From CBDAUN01 sp965200645 (GTDB lineage Bacteria; Pseudomonadota; Gammaproteobacteria; Arenicellales; JAJDZL01), in the NCBI GenBank assembly GCA_965200645.1, contig CBDAUN010000003.1, positions 372,001 to 436,000 of the forward strand: a stretch of 64,000 nt of DNA, in the 5' to 3' direction. Of the stretch, positions 8,416 through 17,345 are shown piece after piece (positions within the stretch are counted from its first letter, which is position 1; each line of letters opens with the position of its first letter). Below the pieces are notes generated by a model. That model made no database searches. It worked only from the letters and a program-made list of their open reading frames with translations, and had not been told where the DNA came from. The position numbers were made by a program, and so were the translations under genes.

Positions 8416-10443
8416 ATGTCGTATACCACCGAAGATATTCGGAATATAGCCTTAATTGGCCAAGGCGGCTGTGGCAAGACTTTACTTTGTGAAGCGATTT
8501 TGAGTGCCGCTGGGGCAATACCAACAAAGGGGGAAATCAGCAGAAAGAACACGGTCAGCGACCATGATGTTCTCGAAAAAAATCACCAACGGTCTTTGAG
8601 TTCGTCTGTCATGCACGCAGATTATAAAGGAAAGCGAATAAATTTAGTCGATACGCCCGGATATTCTGACTTTATTGGTCCTGCTATTTCAGCCATTCAG
8701 GCAGTCGAAACGGTCGCAATCGTAGTCAATGCACAGTCAGGTATCGAAACAATGACTCGCAGACTGATCGAAAGCGCGGCGGAGCACGATGTTTTCAGAA
8801 TGATCATCATCAACAGAATTGACTTTGAAGATGTTGAACTCGAACAAGTTTATTCTTCTATACGTGAAGAGTTCGGTAATGAATGCCTGGCGATCAATCT
8901 ACCGAGCGCAAACGGTGTCACGCCTTGTTTTCCACACGTGGGAGAAAGTTCAGTCTTCTCATCTCCCGAAGAAGCTCAAGTAGAACTAGTTGAGCAAATC
9001 GTCGAAGTAGATGAAGAGCTGATGGAAGAATATCTAGAACAAGGCGAAGTCAGCACTGACAAATTGAATCCTGTATTCCAACAGGCGATGCGCGAGGGTC
9101 ACTTGATACCGGTTTGTTTCACCTCCGCAGAAAGTGAAGCAGGAGTGCCGGAGTTACTTGAATTCATTGGCACATTGCTGCCAAACCCAGTCCAAGGGAA
9201 TTCGCCTAATTTCGTCAGCATGGATGGCAGTCAGTCTGTAGCTGTCAGTGCAGACCCAGACAAGGACCTAATTGCTCATGTATTTAAGGTTTCATTTGAT
9301 CCGTTTGTCGGCAAACTTGGGGTATTCAGAATTTATCAGGGCACACTTACCAAAGATGTAATGCCCTACGTAGACGATTATCGAAAGGCTGTTCGCATAG
9401 GTAACTTGTACGAAATACAAGGCAAGCAGTTGATTGACCAACAATCTGGTATTGCCGGTGACATTCGAGGTTTCGCCAAAGTCGAAGAAGTTGATTTCGG
9501 CAGTGTGATACACAGTTCGACCGATGGACAGCCTTGCAAATTGGATGTGAAAGGACTGCCAGTACCGATGGTGGGATTAGCCATATCCCCCGCAAAGCGA
9601 GGTGACGAACAAAAAGTTGCCGAATCACTACAAAAGATCGCTTTGGAAGACCCCTGCATCACTGTTGACCGCAACCCAGATGCAAATGAAACAATCTTGC
9701 GTGCACTGGGTGAATTGCATTTACGAATCGCAATCGAACGGCTAAACGAGATTTATGGTGTAGAGGTTGACACCGCTGTTCCGACGATTCCTTATCGTGA
9801 AACAGTAACTAGAACTGCAGAAGGACACTGTCGGCACAAGAAACAAACCGGTGGGGCAGGCCAATTTGGTGAGGTGTTTATGCGTGTCGAAGCGATGCCA
9901 CGTGGCGAAGGATTTGAGTTTGTCGACAACATTGTGGGTGGAGTGATTCCGTCACAATTTATTCCGGCAGTGGAAAAGGGGGTTCGTCAAGTGCTGGATA
10001 ACGGGGCGTTTGCAGGATTTCCGATTCAGGACATTCGCGTTGTCATATACGACGGCAAGCACCACTCGGTGGATTCAAAGGAAATTGCATTCATCACTGC
10101 TGGAAAGAAGGCTTTTATTGATGCTATCTCTAAAGCAGGTCCTATTGTTCTCGAACCGATTGTTGACGTATCTGTTGATGCTCCAAGTGCAAATATGGGA
10201 GACATTGCCGGTGAACTGTCTTCAAGACGCGGGCGAATTGTTGATACTGATTCGTTGATGGGTAGCAATATTCGCATAAAGGGAGTGGCACCACTTGCTG
10301 AAATGTCAGATTTTCAGTCTAGGCTGAACGCCATTACCGGTGGTGAGGGTTCGTTTATAATGGAGTTCAGTTCATACGAACAAGCTCCAATGGAAGTTCA
10401 GAAAAAGTTGAGCGCGTCATTCAATCAACCTGACACGGATTAA
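8416..10443 (+). CDS. Elongation factor G-like translational GTPase
   Basis: A 675-residue paralogue of EF-G, distinct from the canonical FusA at 46368. The ATG at 8416 follows a GGAGG at 8406-8410 and gives the family N-terminus SYTTEDIRNIALIGQ; a TTG 12 bases upstream is less likely. The P-loop is GQGGCGKT (residues 15-22), the G3 motif is DTPGYSDF, and the usual NKxD G4 motif is replaced by NRID. Domains II to V follow, with GGVIPSQFIPAVEKG in domain IV and the C-terminal domain V fold. Such EF-G-like proteins are widespread beside a normal fusA, but their ribosomal role is poorly defined. The SDR gene follows 23 bases downstream, so the two may be cotranscribed. Confidence 0.85.
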   Translation: MSYTTEDIRNIALIGQGGCGKTLLCEAILSAAGAIPTKGEISRKNTVSDHDVLEKNHQRSLSSSVMHADYKGKRINLVDTPGYSDFIGPAISAIQAVETVAIVVNAQSGIETMTRRLIESAAEHDVFRMIIINRIDFEDVELEQVYSSIREEFGNECLAINLPSANGVTPCFPHVGESSVFSSPEEAQVELVEQIVEVDEELMEEYLEQGEVSTDKLNPVFQQAMREGHLIPVCFTSAESEAGVPELLEFIGTLLPNPVQGNSPNFVSMDGSQSVAVSADPDKDLIAHVFKVSFDPFVGKLGVFRIYQGTLTKDVMPYVDDYRKAVRIGNLYEIQGKQLIDQQSGIAGDIRGFAKVEEVDFGSVIHSSTDGQPCKLDVKGLPVPMVGLAISPAKRGDEQKVAESLQKIALEDPCITVDRNPDANETILRALGELHLRIAIERLNEIYGVEVDTAVPTIPYRETVTRTAEGHCRHKKQTGGAGQFGEVFMRVEAMPRGEGFEFVDNIVGGVIPSQFIPAVEKGVRQVLDNGAFAGFPIQDIRVVIYDGKHHSVDSKEIAFITAGKKAFIDAISKAGPIVLEPIVDVSVDAPSANMGDIAGELSSRRGRIVDTDSLMGSNIRIKGVAPLAEMSDFQSRLNAITGGEGSFIMEFSSYEQAPMEVQKKLSASFNQPDTD

Positions 10444-10466
10444 AGGATTTATCTGAGTAGATTCAA

Positions 10467-11288
10467 ATGGGTACCACCAATGCACCACAGCTGGAAAAGT
10501 GCCCTGTTACAGGTCAAACTTTTCCTGTTCAAGAAAAATCCCCCAGCCCCTCTAGCGACGAACAAAAAACCTTGGTGCTAACTGGTGCCAGTCAAGGTAT
10601 TGGTCACGCCACAGCGAAGTTGTTCGAAGAGCAGGGCTGGAGAGTCCTAACCTGCTCTCGTCGATCCTTTTCTACCCAATGTCCATGGCAAGCCGGTCCC
10701 GAGGATCATGTTCAAATTGATCTTGGTGATCCAGACCATCGATCGATAGGATTAGCGGAGTTAAAAAAGCGCCTTTCAGGAGGAGCCTTGCATGCGCTGG
10801 TTAACAATGCTGGAATATCCCCTAAAGGCGATGACGGAAATCGTCTTGGGCCTGCGATTACCAGCATGGCCACTTGGCGATTGGTCTTCGAAGTCAATTT
10901 TTTCGCACCGATCGTGTTGGCACGTGGTTTGATGGAAGAGTTAATCAAGGGTCAGGGATCTATCGTCAATGTAACATCTATTGCTGGATCAAGAGTTCAT
11001 CCGTTTGCCGGTACTGCCTACGCAACATCAAAGGCAGCACTTGCAGCATTGACAAGAGAAATGGCAGCTGAATTTGGCGAAAAGGGAATTCGAGTCAACG
11101 CAATTGCGCCTGGAGAAATTGATACCCCTATCCTATCGCCAGAATCGGACAACCTAGTTGAAGATATTCCTTTGCATAGACTGGGAACCCCTGAAGAGGT
11201 GGCTCAAACAATCCATTTTCTCTGTGCCAACAAGTCGAGTTACGTGACCGGCGCCGAGATTCATATCAACGGCGGACAGCATCTTTAG
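10467..11288 (+). CDS. Short-chain dehydrogenase/reductase (SDR family)
   Basis: A 273-residue classical SDR. The NAD(P)-binding motif TGASQGIG lies at residues 39-46, the NNAG motif near 112, and the catalytic YATSK (YxxxK) near 184, followed by the usual RVNAIAPGEIDTP segment and a C-terminal GAEIHINGGQ. The first 30 residues are a polar extension with CPVTGQTFP that is not part of the Rossmann core. The substrate cannot be deduced. It follows the EF-G-like gene on the same strand and converges with the hydrolase gene downstream. Confidence 0.85.
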   Translation: MGTTNAPQLEKCPVTGQTFPVQEKSPSPSSDEQKTLVLTGASQGIGHATAKLFEEQGWRVLTCSRRSFSTQCPWQAGPEDHVQIDLGDPDHRSIGLAELKKRLSGGALHALVNNAGISPKGDDGNRLGPAITSMATWRLVFEVNFFAPIVLARGLMEELIKGQGSIVNVTSIAGSRVHPFAGTAYATSKAALAALTREMAAEFGEKGIRVNAIAPGEIDTPILSPESDNLVEDIPLHRLGTPEEVAQTIHFLCANKSSYVTGAEIHINGGQHL

Positions 11289-11306
11289 AGCCACAACTTG
11301 AGTGAG

Positions 11307-12125
11307 TTATAGAGAATTGACAAAGTTCTCTAGCCCAGCAAAGTATGTCTCGTGGCTCTGCTGAAAACCGTAACTATGCCCGCCTTCGATAAGTTGGAAG
11401 GTTTTTTCTTGCGGTGCTGCTTCATAGACCATTCTGCTCAGTTCAATTGGAGTAAGAGTGTCCTCTTCGCTATGCAGGAACAGTGCGGGAGCGTTGATTC
11501 TGTCAATGCGAGATAGAGAATCATACTGCCATATCAAAAGCAAATCCGTTGGTACTAGTTTGTAGTGAAAACGTGCCATGTCTGCCATTGAACTAAAACC
11601 AGATTCAAAAATAAGCCCAGCTGATTGGTTTTCGGCAGCAACCCAGGTGGCGACTGCTGTACCCAGTGAGCGACCAAATAAAATTATTTTGGTGGGTTGA
11701 ATGTTGCGGGAATTTACCATGTAGTCCCACATTGCTTGAGCATCTTCATACATGCCTGCTTCACTCAATTTTCCTTTGCTAAGTCCGTATTCACGATAGT
11801 CGTAAGAAAGCACTGAGAGTTTGAGTTTCTGCAGGGTTTTGTAGGTCTCCATTTCCGTTGAGATATTACCTGCATTTCCATGAAACAAAAGGACGGTAAA
11901 TTGAGATTCAGGATGCGGAATGAACCACCCGTGGAGTTTTGAGTTCTCAGTATTGACCCAAATATCTTCATAGTCGAGTCCGATGTCACTTGGTGTTGAG
12001 AAAAGTTGCGTACTTGGAATGTGTATCAGTCCCGTCTGACGGAAGTAAACAATCACGCATAGGATCATATAAATCAAAACTAATCCCAGAGAAACGGAAA
12101 TCAAAGACTTAATTGTTGATGACAT
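11307..12125 (-). CDS. Membrane-anchored alpha/beta hydrolase
   Basis: A 272-residue alpha/beta-hydrolase of the BEM46/YfhR-like type. An N-terminal hydrophobic segment (about residues 9-28) suggests a membrane anchor with the catalytic domain outside the cytoplasm. LLFHGNAGN forms the oxyanion region, GRSLG is the nucleophile elbow with the catalytic Ser, and a late Asp (HSEEDTLTP) and His (EGGHSYG) complete a plausible triad. The substrate is unknown. It is convergent with the SDR gene, 18 bases away, and 250 or so bases upstream of its start hold no other gene. Confidence 0.8.
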   Translation of the reverse strand: MSSTIKSLISVSLGLVLIYMILCVIVYFRQTGLIHIPSTQLFSTPSDIGLDYEDIWVNTENSKLHGWFIPHPESQFTVLLFHGNAGNISTEMETYKTLQKLKLSVLSYDYREYGLSKGKLSEAGMYEDAQAMWDYMVNSRNIQPTKIILFGRSLGTAVATWVAAENQSAGLIFESGFSSMADMARFHYKLVPTDLLLIWQYDSLSRIDRINAPALFLHSEEDTLTPIELSRMVYEAAPQEKTFQLIEGGHSYGFQQSHETYFAGLENFVNSL

Positions 12126-12369
12126 GAGGTTACTTACTTACCACGTAAATTGGTCTGTTGATCTTTGAAATATTGGTAACTTTGCTCGCATCGAATTCTT
12201 TCAGTAATTTGCCTAAGTCATCAGCGATCAATTTACCAGATTCATGATTAGGATTCAGTGACCTGAACTGAAAAAAGTGCGCAACTACAAAGTGGAATTC
12301 GAACCATTGTAATCTTCATATTTAAAAGTCAGACAAAAATCCTAAGTCAGTTGAGGTTAAGGAACTTGA

Positions 12370-12375
12370 TATAAT
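12370..12375 (+). promoter_or_regulatory. Putative -10 element of the DAHP synthase gene
   Basis: TATAAT in an AT-rich upstream region, 68 bases before the preferred GTG start at 12444. The nearest TTGAGG lies only 13 bases upstream, so the -35 is not convincing. If used, transcription would begin around 12382, downstream of the alternative GTG at 12378, which supports the later start codon. Confidence 0.35.
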
Positions 12376-12443
12376 TTGTGCTTCAAATCTGTGTAATCTT
12401 ACGAGATAATGTCAATTTTTCTAACCAATTGGTTGATAGGATA

Positions 12444-13547
12444 GTGAATAATTCTAACGAAAGTATCGAACTGGAAGATCTTCGAATTTCTTCAATTATA
12501 GGAGTTGATTTTCCGGCCCAGGTAATGGATGAATTGCCAGCTTCAAAAGTGGCCAGGCAAACTGTTCATAGAACAAGGCGGAAAATACACGAAATCCTGA
12601 CAAAAAAAGATGATCGACTGGTCGTTATTGTTGGTCCATGTTCTATTCATGACCCTAAAGCGGCCATTGAGTACGCTCGTAAATTAGCAGACGAAAAAGA
12701 AAATCTGGCAGATGATCTGCTGATTGTGATGCGGGTCTACTTTGAAAAGCCAAGGACGACAATTGGTTGGAAGGGATTGATCAACGATCCGAACCTAAAC
12801 GGGTCGTTCGATATGAATAAGGGTTTGAAGCTGGCTAGATCGTTGTTGATGCAAATTAACGATCTTGGCCTGCCCGCTGGTGTAGAGTTTCTCGATATCA
12901 TTAGCCCACAGTACATTGCTGACTTAGTTAGTTGGGGTGCCATCGGAGCAAGAACTACTGAAAGTCAGGTACACCGCCAGCTGGTATCTGGTTTGTCATG
13001 CCCCGTAGGCCTAAAAAATGGTACCGACGGAAATGTAAAGATCGCAGTCGATGGGGCTCATGCCGGATCCAAGCCGCATCGGTTTCTATCCATTACAAAG
13101 GAAGGTCAGACTGCAATCTTCGAAACTAAAGGCAATGAAGACGGTCACATCATATTACGTGGCGGTAAGGAACCAAATTACAGTGCTTTGCATGTAGATG
13201 ACGCAGCGCAATTGTTAAAGAATCGTGGATTAAACGAAAATGTGATGATTGACTTTAGTCACGCCAACAGCAGTAAGGATTTTTCTCGGCAAAGAGTTGT
13301 TGCAGAAGAAGTTTCGGACCAGATCTCAGGTGGAGACAATCGCATCATCGGCGTTATGATTGAAAGCAACTTGGTTGAAGGACGCCAGGATGTATTTCCA
13401 GGCAGAGACCTTACCTATGGGCAAAGCATTACGGATGCCTGTATTGGATGGGAAGACACAGTTCAAGTGCTTGAATTATTGAGCGACGCTGTTCGAAATC
13501 GACGTCACGGTAGTGCAATACCCACCCCGATAAGTTCCGTCTCCTAA
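12444..13547 (+). CDS. aroG: 3-deoxy-7-phosphoheptulonate synthase (DAHP synthase, class I)
   Basis: Catalyses condensation of phosphoenolpyruvate with erythrose 4-phosphate, the first step of the shikimate pathway, in the cytoplasm. The protein (367 residues from GTG 12444) has the AroG/AroF/AroH signatures GPCSIHD, KPRTTIGWKGL, GAIGARTTESQ, KNGTDG, ILRGGKEPNY and DFSHANSSK. A GTG at 12378 would add 22 residues without family similarity and lies upstream of the probable transcription start. Which of the three feedback types (Phe, Tyr or Trp) it represents cannot be told here, so the symbol is approximate. ATP sulfurylase follows 30 bases downstream. Confidence 0.9.
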   Translation: MNNSNESIELEDLRISSIIGVDFPAQVMDELPASKVARQTVHRTRRKIHEILTKKDDRLVVIVGPCSIHDPKAAIEYARKLADEKENLADDLLIVMRVYFEKPRTTIGWKGLINDPNLNGSFDMNKGLKLARSLLMQINDLGLPAGVEFLDIISPQYIADLVSWGAIGARTTESQVHRQLVSGLSCPVGLKNGTDGNVKIAVDGAHAGSKPHRFLSITKEGQTAIFETKGNEDGHIILRGGKEPNYSALHVDDAAQLLKNRGLNENVMIDFSHANSSKDFSRQRVVAEEVSDQISGGDNRIIGVMIESNLVEGRQDVFPGRDLTYGQSITDACIGWEDTVQVLELLSDAVRNRRHGSAIPTPISSVS

Positions 13548-13577
13548 AGTCTTCTCAGAAGCAGACAATCCTAAAAC

Positions 13578-14765
13578 TTGATTGTTCCTTACCAATCACC
13601 CATTCTTGTACCGCTGTATGTACAAGATGACGTTCAGCGAACGGATTTAAAAACCGAAGCCACAACATTACCGTCGCTTAAACTCCAATCTTCGTCGGTC
13701 GCCAATACCGTGATGCTTGGCGGTGGCTATTTCACACCATTAAAGGGCTTTATGAACAAGGCCGATGCATTGTCTATTGCGGAGAACATGGTGACTCAAG
13801 CCGGATTGTTTTGGCCAGTACCAATTCTCAATTGCAGTCCAAACGTTGACGGAATAACGGAAGGCCAGCAAATCGCACTCATTGACCCAAATTTCGCTGA
13901 CAACCAGGTACTGGCAATTCAGACAGTGGAGTCCATTGAACTATTGGAATCGGACGAACTGCAATATATCGCAGAAAAGGTGTTCACCACGGCGGACACA
14001 AACCACCCGGGCGTCAAGACTTTTCTCGAACAAGGGCAATGGGTTGTGTCGGGCCCGGTTGAAGTTCTAAATTTCAGTTATTTCAGCACCGAATTTCCAG
14101 ATACATTCAAAACTGCATACGAAATTCGTGAGGCCATAGCGCAAACGGGTTGGAAGGAAGTTGTTGCGTTTCAAACACGCAACCCAATGCATCGGGCTCA
14201 CGAAGAGCTGTGTAAACTGGCACTACAGAGAACAGGGAGTGACGGCGTGGTTATTCATATGCTTCTAGGCAAGCTAAAACCCGGCGACATTCCGGCAAAA
14301 GTTCGCGATGATTCAATTCGAAAAATGGTTGAACTTTACTTTCCACCCAATTCAGCGATGATAACCGGCTACGGTTTTGACATGCTTTATGCAGGCCCTC
14401 GTGAAGCAATTTTGCATGCCATCTTTAGGCAAAATTTAGGAGCATCTTACATGATCGTTGGTCGAGATCATGCTGGAGTAGGGGATTATTATGGTGCTTT
14501 TGACGCTCAGACTATTTTTCACGAATCTGCGGCGAAAAATTCATTGGAAATAAAGATTTTCGAAGCTGATCATACCGCCTGGTCCAAAAAATTAAATCAA
14601 GTAGTGATGATGCGCGACGCGCCCGACCACAATCCCGAAGATTTTGTTCTGTTGTCTGGAACTAGAGTTCGAGAAATGCTGACTGCCGGTGAATCATTGC
14701 CAACTGAATTCTCCCGCCCCGAAGTTGCAGAAATTTTGCTGCGACATTATCAGAAGAACAACTAG
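13578..14765 (+). CDS. sat: Sulfate adenylyltransferase (ATP sulfurylase, single-subunit type)
   Basis: Interconverts ATP plus sulfate and adenylyl sulfate plus pyrophosphate. The 395-residue protein belongs to the Sat/MET3 type, not the CysDN type. It carries QTRNPMHRAHE (QxRN with the HxxH nucleotide-binding histidines), GRDHAGVGDYYG and SGTRVREML near the C-terminus. A TTG start at 13578 is used because no ATG is available before conserved sequence; the ribosome-binding site is poor. This form is used both for assimilation and, in reverse, by sulfur oxidisers. No aprAB, sox or dsr genes are in the window to decide which. Confidence 0.9.
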   Translation: MIVPYQSPILVPLYVQDDVQRTDLKTEATTLPSLKLQSSSVANTVMLGGGYFTPLKGFMNKADALSIAENMVTQAGLFWPVPILNCSPNVDGITEGQQIALIDPNFADNQVLAIQTVESIELLESDELQYIAEKVFTTADTNHPGVKTFLEQGQWVVSGPVEVLNFSYFSTEFPDTFKTAYEIREAIAQTGWKEVVAFQTRNPMHRAHEELCKLALQRTGSDGVVIHMLLGKLKPGDIPAKVRDDSIRKMVELYFPPNSAMITGYGFDMLYAGPREAILHAIFRQNLGASYMIVGRDHAGVGDYYGAFDAQTIFHESAAKNSLEIKIFEADHTAWSKKLNQVVMMRDAPDHNPEDFVLLSGTRVREMLTAGESLPTEFSRPEVAEILLRHYQKNN

Positions 14766-14775
14766 GATTTAAGTT

Positions 14776-15045
14776 TCAATTGATGTCATTCACTGGAATG
14801 CTGCGGATTTCTAGCATGATGGGAATCCCGGAATCGATGCGGTACACCCTGGTCCCAGTATCGGTAATTAGCCCAGCTTCCAGTTGTTCATCAACCTGCG
14901 AACCGTCCGCATAGTTCAACTCACCTGCGGCAATTTTACAGTTTATAGTTTGGAGTTGTTCAGCGGACAACACCGTCAAACAAACTTTCGCCACGGGGCA
15001 ACGTATAATTTCCAACAATTTTGAGTCGATAGACACCTTGGACAC
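14776..15045 (-). CDS. Trm112/YcaR-like small protein
   Basis: An 89-residue protein matching the UPF0434/Trm112 pattern: LLEIIRCPV near the N-terminus, then YADGSQVDEQLEAGLI and a late RVYRIDSGIPIML. Family members are small zinc-ribbon-like proteins, some acting as activators of methyltransferases. The usual CPxCK pair is altered here to CPVAKVC, so zinc binding may be lost or shifted. It is convergent with the ATP sulfurylase gene, with 10 bases between stops. Confidence 0.75.
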   Translation of the reverse strand: MSKVSIDSKLLEIIRCPVAKVCLTVLSAEQLQTINCKIAAGELNYADGSQVDEQLEAGLITDTGTRVYRIDSGIPIMLEIRSIPVNDIN

Positions 15046-15213
15046 CTATATTGCGAGCATAAAATTTTATTTCAATTATTCTACCGAAGAATTCGCGAAT
15101 AATTAATCTGCTTAGTCTAAATTATCCTGGCTCAGCCAGCCTGTCTAAAGAAATTTAACAACCAAGTATGTTGACGGCTGAAGTAAATCTCCATTTGATA
15201 CATTGGTGAGCGT

Positions 15214-15633
15214 ATGAAATATCTTCACACTATGGTCAGAGTGACTGACATAGATGAGTCTCTAAAGTTCTATGTAAACGCGTTAGGGCTAAAGGAACTG
15301 AGCCGTAAAGATAACGAACAGGGTCGATTTACAATCGTATTCTTAGCTGCTGAGGGTGACGAAGACGCTCAAGTTGAGTTGACCTATAACTGGGATCCGG
15401 AAGAATATTCAGGCGGTCGCAATTTTGGTCATTTAGCCTATGAAGTTGAAGATATCTATGCGACTTGTACTCGGCTTATGGAATCAGGAGTCACAATCAA
15501 TCGACCTCCAAGAGACGGCTGGATGGCGTTTGTGCGCTCTCCAGATAATATTTCGATAGAAATTTTACAGAAAGGAGGCGCTCGAGAACTAGTCGAACCA
15601 TGGGCGTCAATGCCAAACACCGGAAGTTGGTAA
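15214..15633 (+). CDS. gloA: Lactoylglutathione lyase (glyoxalase I)
   Basis: Isomerises the hemithioacetal of methylglyoxal and glutathione to S-lactoylglutathione. The protein is 139 residues, the usual size of bacterial GloA, and shows all four expected metal ligands: His5, Glu55, His73 and Glu116. The motifs are HTMVRVTDIDESLKFY, VELTYNW, GHLAYEVED and ISIEILQ. It acts in the cytoplasm and depends on glutathione, whose first biosynthetic enzyme (GshA) is encoded a few genes downstream. The start is the ATG of the conserved MKYLHTM. The promoter-proximal region is AT-rich and contains the palindrome ATTCGCGAAT. Confidence 0.93.
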   Translation: MKYLHTMVRVTDIDESLKFYVNALGLKELSRKDNEQGRFTIVFLAAEGDEDAQVELTYNWDPEEYSGGRNFGHLAYEVEDIYATCTRLMESGVTINRPPRDGWMAFVRSPDNISIEILQKGGARELVEPWASMPNTGSW

Positions 15634-15680
15634 TAACGCTTTAAATTAAACTACAGTCGCAATCAATTCAGGTAATAATC

Positions 15681-16373
15681 ATGAGAAAATTTAACAAACA
15701 ATCGTTGTTGGCAGTGTCACTTGTTTCAATGCTTCTGCCAATTAGCGTTGTTCAAGGTCAACAAGTAGACTACAGTTCTGAAGAAGCCATACTCAGTTAT
15801 GGAACTGGATATGGATTTTCCAGAGCTATTCAACAGGAACTGGCAAACTCTTTTCCCAATGCAGACATTGATGCTCTGCTAGAGGGTATTACTGATTTTT
15901 TGAAAGGCAGACAGTCTAAATTCACTAGCGAGGAATTCCAAACAGCAGCGGCTAAAGTTGAAGAAAGGATGGCGCAAGACGAGGAGGTTCAAATGATGGC
16001 AGACTATCAGGCAATAAGCGATTTTCGTGCTGTGGAAGGAGTGCAAGAATCCGAAAGTGGCATTTTGTATCAAGTAATTTCAGAAGGTGCCGGGGAAATT
16101 CCGAACAAGGAAGATACCGTTGTAGTTCACTATAAAGGTTCACTGGTCAACGGAAACGTGTTTGATAGTTCCTATGCGAGAGGTGAACCTCTTGCATTCG
16201 CCTTGAATTCAGTCATCCCTGGGTGGGTTGAAGTGCTTCAAATGATGCCGGTCGGTTCTCACTGGAAAGTTATGATTCCGCCAGATCTGGCGTATGGCCA
16301 ACGTGGTGCTCCACCAGCTATTCCACCGAGTGCTACCTTGGTATTTGAAATAGAACTAATTGACATTCAGTAA
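15681..16373 (+). CDS. FKBP-type peptidyl-prolyl cis-trans isomerase, periplasmic (FkpA/Mip-like)
   Basis: Catalyses proline isomerisation during folding of exported proteins. The 230-residue precursor starts with a signal peptide (about residues 1-26, ending near VVQG). A helical N-terminal region (about 30-120) resembles the dimerisation domain of FkpA and Mip. The FKBP domain (about 125-230) has VVHYKGSLVNGNVFDSSY, the PLAFALNSVIPGW pocket segment and IPPDLAYGQRGAPPAIPP. Expected location is the periplasm or outer surface. It lies between gloA and the hydroxyacid dehydrogenase gene, all on the + strand with short gaps. Confidence 0.9.
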   Translation: MRKFNKQSLLAVSLVSMLLPISVVQGQQVDYSSEEAILSYGTGYGFSRAIQQELANSFPNADIDALLEGITDFLKGRQSKFTSEEFQTAAAKVEERMAQDEEVQMMADYQAISDFRAVEGVQESESGILYQVISEGAGEIPNKEDTVVVHYKGSLVNGNVFDSSYARGEPLAFALNSVIPGWVEVLQMMPVGSHWKVMIPPDLAYGQRGAPPAIPPSATLVFEIELIDIQ

Positions 16374-16391
16374 CACTTTTCGCAAAAATAT

Positions 16392-17327
16392 ATGACCGGA
16401 GCGGTTGTATTGGCCTCGATGGAGGTCGATGTGGGGCAATGGGTCGCTGAATTTCGTGACAAAGGGCCTCACTTGGACTTTCGGGTGTGGCCTGATGTTG
16501 GAAACAAGGACGATGTTGAATACGTCGTAGCGGCTCGTCCTCCCAAGGGTGTATTGGCACAATTTCCCAACCTCAAGTGCGTTTTGTCAATGTGGGCAGG
16601 AGTAGAGGATTTACTGAAGGATCCTGCGATTGGCGATATACCTATCGTTCGAATGATTGACCCAGGCTTGACGAACGGCATTGTTACCTATGTCGTGCAT
16701 CACGTAATCGGATTTCACATCCATACCGACTATTACGATCTTCCAGAGTGGAAACATCCATTTCATGAAGAAATGCGCATTGCCGGAGATACCAGAGTTG
16801 GCATTCTTGGGTTGGGTGTACTTGGTCAGGCATGTGCTGACGCCTTGGTTTCGCTTGGATTTAAGGTTTCAGGATTCAGTAGTTCGCGCAAGAACATCTC
16901 TAATATTGAATCATATGCAGGTAAATCAGAGTTTCCAGAGTTTTTGAGTCAAACTGATATACTTGTTTCGATACTGCCAAGAACCGCAAACACGGACAAT
17001 ATGCTAAATCACGAAACTTTGGCAATGTTACCTCGAGGCAGTTATTTAATTAACTGTGGTCGAGGTGAGGTCATTGATGACGATGCATTATTAGAAGTTG
17101 TTAGAAGTGGGCAAATTGCTGCTGCTGTACTGGATGTTTTTCGAATTGAACCTCTTCCACAAGATCATCCATTTTGGACTGAGCCCAATATCACGGTCAC
17201 ACCGCATTGCGCCAGTAAGCCTGACCCAAGAACCAGTATAGAGTCAGTGCTGGCAAATATAGAACGCATGGAAAGGGGTATCGAACTGCCACTGGAGCAG
17301 GTGGCACGTCGCGGTAGGGGTTATTGA
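16392..17327 (+). CDS. D-2-hydroxyacid dehydrogenase, glyoxylate/hydroxypyruvate reductase A type
   Basis: A 311-residue NAD(P)-dependent 2-hydroxyacid dehydrogenase. The nucleotide-binding motif GILGLGVLGQ lies near residues 137-146. The catalytic set is Arg in NCGRGEVIDDDAL, Glu in the FRIEPLP segment, and a His in VTPHCAS. The overall pattern fits the GhrA subfamily, which reduces glyoxylate and hydroxypyruvate, but substrate specificity cannot be confirmed. It converges with gshA, with 18 bases between the stop codons. Confidence 0.85.
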   Translation: MTGAVVLASMEVDVGQWVAEFRDKGPHLDFRVWPDVGNKDDVEYVVAARPPKGVLAQFPNLKCVLSMWAGVEDLLKDPAIGDIPIVRMIDPGLTNGIVTYVVHHVIGFHIHTDYYDLPEWKHPFHEEMRIAGDTRVGILGLGVLGQACADALVSLGFKVSGFSSSRKNISNIESYAGKSEFPEFLSQTDILVSILPRTANTDNMLNHETLAMLPRGSYLINCGRGEVIDDDALLEVVRSGQIAAAVLDVFRIEPLPQDHPFWTEPNITVTPHCASKPDPRTSIESVLANIERMERGIELPLEQVARRGRGY

Positions 17328-17345
17328 TTGGTTAGTATTGGAATT

